Below are positions 59,213-64,000 of a stretch of 64,000 nt of DNA, one piece after another (within the stretch, counting starts at the first letter, position 1; every line of letters begins with the position of its first letter). The translations under genes were made by a program, and so were the position numbers. The stretch is from DATBLE01 sp963719325. Its GTDB lineage: Bacteria; Actinomycetota; Thermoleophilia; Gaiellales; Gaiellaceae. Under the pieces are notes generated by a model, which saw only the letters and a list, made by a program, of their open reading frames with translations, ran no database searches and had not been told where the DNA came from. The stretch lies in the NCBI GenBank assembly GCA_963719325.1, contig CAVRBW010000026.1, forward strand, positions 34,451-98,450, given 5' to 3'.

Positions 59213-60087
59213 CCGCGCTTCTGTGGATCGTCGCCGCAGGGTCCGTCGTGGCGGCGACGGCGGGTCTGGTGCTCCGCGGCCGTCGTCGCGGGAAGCTGCT
59301 TCCGCTCGCAGATGCAGCCGCATTCGGAAGGATCACGAGACGGACCTGGATCTCGTGGGCATCCCTCGCGGGAGCGCTCGTCGCAGTGCTCCTCGTCTTC
59401 TTCGTGGGGACGCGCTCGGAGCCTGCGGGTGCGGGCCTCCTGCCGGCCAACGCGAACGCGATCATCGTCATCGATCTCTCGGGCAGCATGAAGGCGTCGT
59501 CGGGGCGGATCGCCAATGCACTGCTCGGCCTGACCAGGGAGGGGCGACGCAATCTCGGGCTCGTCGTGTTCTCCGATGCCGCCTACGAGGCACTGCCGCC
59601 GTCAACGCCCCCCGAGGGGATCAAGGACTGGCTCGCGCTGTTCTTGCACGACAAGCCGAGCGCCTATCCCTGGACGCCGTCGTTCTCGAAGGGCACCTTG
59701 ATCTCGGGCGGCCTCGCGGTCGCCCGGCGGATGCTTCGGCGAGACCGAGTCGAGGAGGGCCACGTCGTGCTCGTCAGCGACCTCGTCGATTCGCCGCTGG
59801 ACATCGCGAACCTGCAGTCGGTCGTCGCCCAGTACCAGCGTGAGGGCATCGACCTCAGAGTCATCTCGGTGCCTCCGCGCGCCGACCGAACGGACGTGCC
59901 TCGCTTCGCCCAGCAGCAAAATGCCGTATTCGTCGAGCGGGCCGCGACGCGGACGATCCACCCCGGGGAGCTGCCGCGCTCGCACTCGAACACCACCCTG
60001 CTCCTGATCCTGCTCGGCGTGGTCGGAGTCCTGACTGCGGTGTACGAGCTTGCGCTCCAGCCGCTCACCTGGAGGACACAGTCGTGA
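59209..60087 (+). CDS. VWA-domain membrane protein (BatA/B-like), first
   Basis: 292 residues from GTG 59209 (GTGA). Helices at about 3-22 and 47-66, then a von Willebrand A domain whose metal site begins IIVIDLSGSMKASSGR (DxSxS). Further MIDAS-like residues lie near SFSKGTLISGGLAVAR and VVLVSDLVDSPLDI. A C-terminal helix LLLILLGVVGVLTAVYELAL re-enters the membrane. The VWA domain faces the outside and probably binds another protein or metal-dependent ligand. It is likely to be a client of the MoxR ATPase. Confidence 0.88.
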   Translation: MTALLWIVAAGSVVAATAGLVLRGRRRGKLLPLADAAAFGRITRRTWISWASLAGALVAVLLVFFVGTRSEPAGAGLLPANANAIIVIDLSGSMKASSGRIANALLGLTREGRRNLGLVVFSDAAYEALPPSTPPEGIKDWLALFLHDKPSAYPWTPSFSKGTLISGGLAVARRMLRRDRVEEGHVVLVSDLVDSPLDIANLQSVVAQYQREGIDLRVISVPPRADRTDVPRFAQQQNAVFVERAATRTIHPGELPRSHSNTTLLLILLGVVGVLTAVYELALQPLTWRTQS

Positions 60088-60761
60088 GGCGCCAGCTTCT
60101 GATCGCCGGCGGGGGGATGGTCGCGCTCGCGCTCTCGGTCGTGCTCGTGCTGGTGGGTCGCGCGGTGCTCGCGACCCCGGACGAGGTCGCGCGCGCGACG
60201 ACGAGCTGGCCGAGCGAGACGCGGGTCGCGAAGCGGGAACGCAGCCTCGCCGACCGGGCCGCGGCGCGCCTGCTCGCAACCGACCGGAAAGAGCGCTTCG
60301 GCGAGATCGTGCGGATCTACCGGGACGCGACCGCGCTGCCGGTCGTGGCCGGACAACCGACTGGTCCGATCCGGATCGCCCATCTGATTCCGAAGCTGCA
60401 CACGGACCAGGAACGAGCCCAGGCGCTGGTGATGGCCTCCACGCTGCTCGCAATGGCGGCAGGCGACGGGCTCGGCGTCGCCCAGATCGGCCGCGACGCA
60501 GGCAGCAAGGCCTTGCTGCTCCAGGCGCTCGGCGGCTTTCGAGCTGCGGTCGCGAGCGACGACCGGAATGAGGCGGCGAAGTTCGACCTCGAGCTGCTGC
60601 TCCGGCAGGCGGCGTCACGAGCGCCCACACGCTCGCCCGGCGACAAGAGCACGAAGAACGACAAGCCCCAGAGCTCGCAGAAGGGACGCCGGCAGAAGAA
60701 GACGGTGGGGCACAGCGAGGTCAGCCACGCCGACGTCTACGCCACCGGAAGCGGCTACTGA
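60084..60761 (+). CDS. Membrane-anchored helical protein of the MoxR operon
   Basis: 225 residues from GTG 60084 (GTGA). One N-terminal helix (GGGMVALALSVVLVLVGRAV), then an extracytoplasmic helical region with TPR-like spacing (DRAAARLLATDRKERFGEIV, ERAQALVMASTLLAMAAGDG, LLLQALGGFRAAVASDDRNE) and a Lys/Ser-rich tail. Bat operons often carry a TPR protein between VWA genes, and this fits that slot. No specific family is recognised. Confidence 0.75.
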   Translation: MRRQLLIAGGGMVALALSVVLVLVGRAVLATPDEVARATTSWPSETRVAKRERSLADRAAARLLATDRKERFGEIVRIYRDATALPVVAGQPTGPIRIAHLIPKLHTDQERAQALVMASTLLAMAAGDGLGVAQIGRDAGSKALLLQALGGFRAAVASDDRNEAAKFDLELLLRQAASRAPTRSPGDKSTKNDKPQSSQKGRRQKKTVGHSEVSHADVYATGSGY

Positions 60762-61774
60762 TGAGCGTGACGCTGGCGACTCCCTTCGCCCTCCTGGCCG
60801 GGCTCGTCGGCGTCGTACCCATTGCAGTCGCGCTGCTTCGGCTCCGCACCGCCAGGAGGCTGCGGCGCGAGCTCGGCCTCGAAGAGCCTCCGGTTCGAGC
60901 GCGGCTCGCCAGACCGATCGCGCTCGCCTGCGTCTTTGCCCTGCTCGGACTGGCAGCCGCGCGCCCCTCGATCCGGGTGCAGCACGAGCGAACCGCTCGA
61001 ACCGATGCCGAGGTCATCATCGTCCTCGACAGCTCGCGCTCGATGCTCGCCGCACCCGGGCCGGACGCCGAGTCGCGCTACCAGCGTGCGGTCGCCTTCG
61101 CCCGCCGGCTACACGACGAGCTGCCGACGGTGCCGACCGGCGTCAGCTCTTTGACGAACCGCCTCCTTCCGTACCTGTTCCCCACCACCGACGACCGCGC
61201 CTATGACCTCGTGCTCGACAAGGCCGTCGGGATCGAGCGGCCGCCGCCGTCGCTCAGCGTCGACCGCTGGGTGACGACCTTCGACCCACTGAACGAGGTG
61301 TCGGTGCGCCATTACTTCTCGCCGACCGCCCGCAAGCGCGTGCTGGTGGTGCTCTCCGACGCCGAGACGCACGACTTCGACGCGACGAACGTCCTCCGCC
61401 ATCTCCAGCGCGTCGGCACGACGCCGCTCGTCGTGCGGTTCTGGCGGGCGAACGAGCGCATCTACCGGCGCGGCCGGCCGATCGGCAACTACCGGGCGAC
61501 GGAGCCCGACGCGCTCCTCACGCTGCAGTCCGCCGGGTGGGTGACCTTCCGCGAGACGGACGCGGACGCAGCCGCAACCTTCGTTCGGCAGCGGATCGGG
61601 GCGGGCCCCACGGCCCGCGTCGGCTACCGGCGCCAAGAGACGTCGGTCGCGCCGATCGCCGCCCTCGCCGCGCTCGGCCCGCTGCTGCTCCTCGTCGCGC
61701 CCGCAGGCCGGTTTCCGCGCCTCCGGCTCCACCGCCGAGCTCGATCGGGCGAGCCGGCCTCCGCGAGACCCTGA
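60761..61774 (+). CDS. VWA-domain membrane protein (BatA-like), second
   Basis: 337 residues from ATG 60761 (TGATG). The N-terminal pair of helices (FALLAGLVGVVPIAVALLRL and IALACVFALLGLAAARP) is typical of BatA/aerotolerance N-terminal domains. The VWA MIDAS is in VIIVLDSSRSMLAAPGPDAE. A second ligand region is near VLVVLSDAETHDFDATN. A C-terminal helix (IAALAALGPLLLLVAPAG) ends it. It closes the six-gene operon; a short palindrome (ggtcctaggacc, 61777-61788) follows the stop. Confidence 0.88.
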   Translation: MSVTLATPFALLAGLVGVVPIAVALLRLRTARRLRRELGLEEPPVRARLARPIALACVFALLGLAAARPSIRVQHERTARTDAEVIIVLDSSRSMLAAPGPDAESRYQRAVAFARRLHDELPTVPTGVSSLTNRLLPYLFPTTDDRAYDLVLDKAVGIERPPPSLSVDRWVTTFDPLNEVSVRHYFSPTARKRVLVVLSDAETHDFDATNVLRHLQRVGTTPLVVRFWRANERIYRRGRPIGNYRATEPDALLTLQSAGWVTFRETDADAAATFVRQRIGAGPTARVGYRRQETSVAPIAALAALGPLLLLVAPAGRFPRLRLHRRARSGEPASARP

Positions 61775-61835
61775 CCGGTCCTAGGACCAATTGCGGGTTG
61801 CGATCGGGACCCCGCCCGCCCGTACCGTGTCGCAC

Positions 61836-62255
61836 ATGTCCACGCACGAAACGGCAAGCGTCCGAATTACCCATGAGGTGACGTCGTGGCCCGGGGTCGA
61901 AGCAGGCCCCGGCGTCCGCGGCGAGTTCTCGTTCAAGGTCGGCAAGCGGGAGATCGGTCATCTGCACGGCGACCACGCGGCGCACTTCGTCTTCCCGAAG
62001 GACGTCTGGGCCGAGCTGCTGGACGAGGATCGGATCGAGCCGCACCCCGTCTTTCCGGACACGCCCGGGATGGCCGCCCGGAGGATCGCGGACGCCGGCG
62101 AGGTCGATGACGTGATCGAGCTCATGCGCCTCAACTACGACCGCGTCGTCGCGCGCCACGGGCTGCCCGTCGAGAGCCTGAGCGGCCGGCTCCTCGAACA
62201 TTCGCTAGCCGCCGAGCCGCTCGATCGCCTGTCGTGGCCATTCGGCTTCGCGTGA
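61836..62255 (+). CDS. DUF5519 (luciferase-domain) family protein
   Basis: 139 residues from ATG 61836. The family pattern is GEFSFKVGKREIGHLHGDHA, then AHFVFPKDVWAELLDED and a C-terminal DDVIELMRLNYDRVVARHG. The name comes from similarity to a fungal luciferase domain; bacterial members are of unknown function. A -10-like TACCGT lies 7 nt before the start, so the mRNA may be leaderless. The last 51 bp overlap the convergent TPR pseudogene. Confidence 0.82.
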   Translation: MSTHETASVRITHEVTSWPGVEAGPGVRGEFSFKVGKREIGHLHGDHAAHFVFPKDVWAELLDEDRIEPHPVFPDTPGMAARRIADAGEVDDVIELMRLNYDRVVARHGLPVESLSGRLLEHSLAAEPLDRLSWPFGFA

Positions 62256-62312
62256 CAGGCCGCGCTCCTCGGACCAGGCGATGATCTGCCGCCAGTCGTC
62301 GCTCGCCTAAGT

Positions 62313-63471
62313 TGGACCGTCACCGAGATGTGCCGACAGTTGCGGCTCATCTCGTCGTCACCTTGTTGGCACCGTAGACGATGTCGGCGGGGATGCGTCC
62401 TTGGGTGAGACGGCCGTGGTGGGGCCGGTCGAAGTTGTAGTCGTCGATGTACTGGGCGAGGTCGCGTTTGAGCCCGGTGAAGCGGACGTGGAGGTAGCGG
62501 GCGAAGGCGGGCCGCCAGCATTCCTCGAGGATCAGCCGGTGCAGCGCTTCGACGTGACCGTTGGTCTGGGGGCGGCCGGCGCGGATCAGGGTGTGGCGGA
62601 CGCTGAGCTGGGCGAGCGTGGTGCGGAAGTCGGTTGAGCGGAACTCGCCGCCGTTATCGGTGAGGACGCGCTCGAGCCGCCAGCCCGCTTGGGCGAGGTC
62701 GGCGCAGACCCGCTGGGCGAGCTTGGAGGTCTGCACGCCGGTCGGGTTGCCCTTGGGGCAGCTGACGAGCTCGGCCCAGGCAAAGGAGGAGGCGATGTCG
62801 ATCGCTGTCAGCTGCCAGACCGACCCCTTCGTCCCGGAAAGGCGCCCGACGAAGAAGCAGTCGACGCTGACGAGCTCGCCAGGCCGTGTCGCCTCGACGT
62901 GCCGCTCCGGCTCCGGCTCGCGGGGCGGCTCGTACGGTGCGGCGTAGCCGGCAACAAGCGCCAACCGCTTCGCGCGGGTGTTGAGGCCGTGCCGTCGCAG
63001 GCAGCGCCAGACGCCGTTATGGCTGACCACGATCCCGCCCCAGCGCTCGCGGCGCAGCTCGCTCGCGATCCGTCGCGGCCCGAAGCCGGGGTGGCCGAGC
63101 GCGAAGGCGACGATCCGCTCCTCCACGAATGGCGACAGCTGCTGCGGCATCCGCGGCCGCCGCCGCTCCCGCGGGCGCAGGATCTCCAACCCGTGCCGCT
63201 CCACTCGGCGTTTCCAGACGTAGTAGGTCGAGCGGTGGATCCCGAACACCCGGCACGCCTCACTCACGCTCGTCCGGCCCGCGTAATCGAGCACCCTCAA
63301 CCGGTAGCCGAACAGCACGTCATCCTCTGACATGCGGCTCACTCCTTTCCTTCCGACGTGGCAGTCGAAGGCGAGAGTGAGCCGAGAACCGGACGGCGTC
63401 CCGAGGGGCGCCGTCCCTTCCTAATCAGCTCAAAAGGAACCCGAGTGTCTGGACCACCCGGTGACAGTCCA
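62313..63471 (-). mobile_element. IS481-like insertion sequence, intact
   Basis: 1159 bp. Terminal inverted repeats: TGGACCGTCACCGAG at the left end and, reading inward on the other strand, TGGACTGTCACCGGG at the right end (13 of 15 identical). Both ends are flanked by the same 8-bp sequence gcctaagt (62305-62312 and 63472-63479), a target duplication. It carries one transposase gene with no frameshift, so the insertion looks recent and possibly active. Confidence 0.85.
62347..63333 (-). CDS. IS481-family transposase (HTH + DDE integrase core)
   Basis: 328 residues from ATG 63333, 8 nt after an aggag ribosome site (GTG 63342 is an alternative start). The N-terminal helix-turn-helix is SVSEACRVFGIHRSTYYVWK, and a second DNA-binding region has GHPGFGPRRIASELRRE. 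The rve catalytic core holds the DDE triad: Asp in ELVSVDCFFVG, Asp in VLTDNGGEFRST and Glu in TNGHVEALHRLILEE. A C-terminal segment QYIDDYNFDRPHHGRLTQGR is typical of the family. The frame is intact and the element's ends and target duplication are preserved. Confidence 0.93.
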   Translation of the reverse strand: MSEDDVLFGYRLRVLDYAGRTSVSEACRVFGIHRSTYYVWKRRVERHGLEILRPRERRRPRMPQQLSPFVEERIVAFALGHPGFGPRRIASELRRERWGGIVVSHNGVWRCLRRHGLNTRAKRLALVAGYAAPYEPPREPEPERHVEATRPGELVSVDCFFVGRLSGTKGSVWQLTAIDIASSFAWAELVSCPKGNPTGVQTSKLAQRVCADLAQAGWRLERVLTDNGGEFRSTDFRTTLAQLSVRHTLIRAGRPQTNGHVEALHRLILEECWRPAFARYLHVRFTGLKRDLAQYIDDYNFDRPHHGRLTQGRIPADIVYGANKVTTR

Positions 63472-63949
63472 GCCTAAGTCCGGCCTCCGCTCACGCTCGA
63501 GCAGGAACGCCGTGCTGTAGAGCGGCCCGATGCCCCCGGGATCGAGCTCCAGCGCCCGCCTCCCAGTCGGCGAGGGCGCCGGCGAGATCTCCTCTTCGTG
63601 CCTTGACCTCGCCGCGACTCGCGATCAGCGGCGGGTCGTGCGGGGCGAGAGCGAGGCCGGACTCGACCGCAGTGCTTGCCTCCTCGAACTCACGAGCGAC
63701 CAGAGACGCACTTGCAAGCAGGCGATACTCGCGGACGTCGCCGGGCACGGCGGCGCCCCGCTCCCGGTACCGCGCGAGCAGGTCGTCCGTATCGCGCAGG
63801 GCTGCCTTCGCCGTGATCAGCTGGTAGTCGAAGCCGCTACCTGCCCGACTTCTGGAAGTGGTGCGAGAGCACCTGCTCGACCGTTCGCCTGCCAAGTGCG
63901 AGGCCGTCCTCGATCGAGGAGCGGCGGTGGCGACGAACGGGGGTCATAG

Positions 63950-63975
63950 AAAACCCCCACATGCGCGGGGGTTTT
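63950..63975 (-). terminator. Intrinsic terminator of rnpB
   Basis: On the minus strand the stem is AAAACCCCC / GGGGGTTTT (63975-63967 and 63958-63950) with an 8-nt loop, ending in a T run. It directly follows the RNase P RNA end. Confidence 0.8.
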
Positions 63976-64000
63976 CCGTAGCAGGCCTGTAAGCCGGATT
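63976..64000 (-). ncRNA. rnpB: RNase P RNA, 3' end only
   Basis: The minus-strand reading opens aatccggcttacaggcct and continues to the terminator. The conserved 3' end of bacterial class A RNase P RNA reads GACAGAA(U/C)CCGGCUUA followed by the 3' strand of helix P1, which fits. Only 25 nt are in the window; the rest lies to the right. The RNA removes 5' leaders from tRNA precursors. Confidence 0.65.

Larger units (their letters stand above)
62205..63947 (-). pseudogene. TPR-repeat protein gene, frameshifted and split by an IS481 element
   Basis: Reading leftward from ATG 63947: MTPVRRHRRSSIEDGLALGR, then, after a shift at the ccc 63844-63846, GFDYQLITAKAALRDTDDLL and SLVAREFEEASTAVESGLAL with TPR spacing, to GDLAGALADWEA. 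A second shift at ccc 63555-63557 leads to ALELDPGGIGPLYSTAFLLE. The IS then interrupts it at 63471. Beyond the IS the tail reads SDDWRQIIAWSEERGLSREA to a TAG at 62205, again needing one shift. Without the IS and shifts it would be a soluble TPR protein of roughly 190-200 residues. No gene name can be given. It is downstream of rnpB. Confidence 0.6.

Noticed and set aside
61777..61788. Palindrome ggtcctaggacc as a terminator of the MoxR operon
   Set aside because: The arms are only 6 bp with no loop or T tract; too weak to call.
1..64000. CRISPR arrays, tRNA genes, prophage modules
   Set aside because: No regularly spaced repeats, no recognisable tRNA cloverleaf and no phage structural genes were seen on either strand by eye; a tRNA scan would be needed to exclude tRNAs fully.

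Overview
The window is very GC-rich, densely packed bacterial DNA. Genes are mostly joined by ATGA, GTGA, TTGA or TGATG overlaps, and many start at GTG or TTG. The gene content suggests a deep-branching actinomycete such as Thermoleophilia: PimA-like glycosyltransferase remains, a DUF6197 protein, an MprF-like DUF2156 protein, topoisomerase I with C-terminal repeats, and near-leaderless promoters. This placement is inference from family recognition only. No tRNA, rRNA, CRISPR or prophage was recognised; one RNA gene, the 3' end of RNase P RNA, lies at the right edge. No gene-free stretch exceeds about 250 bases.

Layout. 0-3.2 kb: a partial FAH-family hydrolase, an IS200-like (RAYT) transposase between palindromic repeats, and lutABC for lactate oxidation. 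3.4-6.1 kb: a membrane-anchored glycoside hydrolase fused to a polysaccharide deacetylase. 6.1-12.2 kb: a complete oligopeptide ABC importer operon with a visible promoter, an operator-like palindrome and an internal hairpin. 12.2-21.5 kb: housekeeping genes (a SigA-like sigma factor, topA, plsC, a 5'-3' exonuclease, a histone-deacetylase-like amidohydrolase, a DUF2156 protein) plus remnants of a glycosyltransferase and of mutY. 21.5-52.4 kb: five two-component systems interleaved with ABC exporters, secreted proteins, a lipoprotein, a phosphoesterase, a kelch/YVTN propeller protein, a peptidoglycan glycosyltransferase and flippase-like membrane proteins. 52.5-61.8 kb: a HAD phosphatase, a large secreted phosphatase-family protein and a six-gene MoxR-DUF58-VWA operon. 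61.8-64 kb: a DUF5519 protein, an intact IS481-like element that has split a TPR gene, and the end of rnpB.

Regulation. The main observation is a set of eight 11-nt-phased direct repeats of the type GTTCANN-N4-GTTCANN, resembling the PHO box bound by PhoB, PhoP and RegX3 regulators. Seven face a start codon between 27.3 and 47.9 kb. In those seven, a hexamer with A at position 2 and T at position 6 lies 9-10 nt after the last repeat unit, like a -10 element, and in four of them the start codon follows 6-9 nt later. The predicted targets include three of the five two-component systems, two ABC exporter operons, a phosphoesterase, the propeller/glycosyltransferase pair and the flippase-like operon. 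I infer a compact envelope or phosphate-stress regulon.

Caveat. At least seven genes (lutB, plsC, the GT51 gene, the EamA gene, the large phosphatase, mutY, the TPR gene) need indels to read through, several in homopolymers. Either the consensus carries indel errors or several genes are decaying. The mutY, glycosyltransferase and TPR fragments look truly broken; the rest could be sequencing errors.
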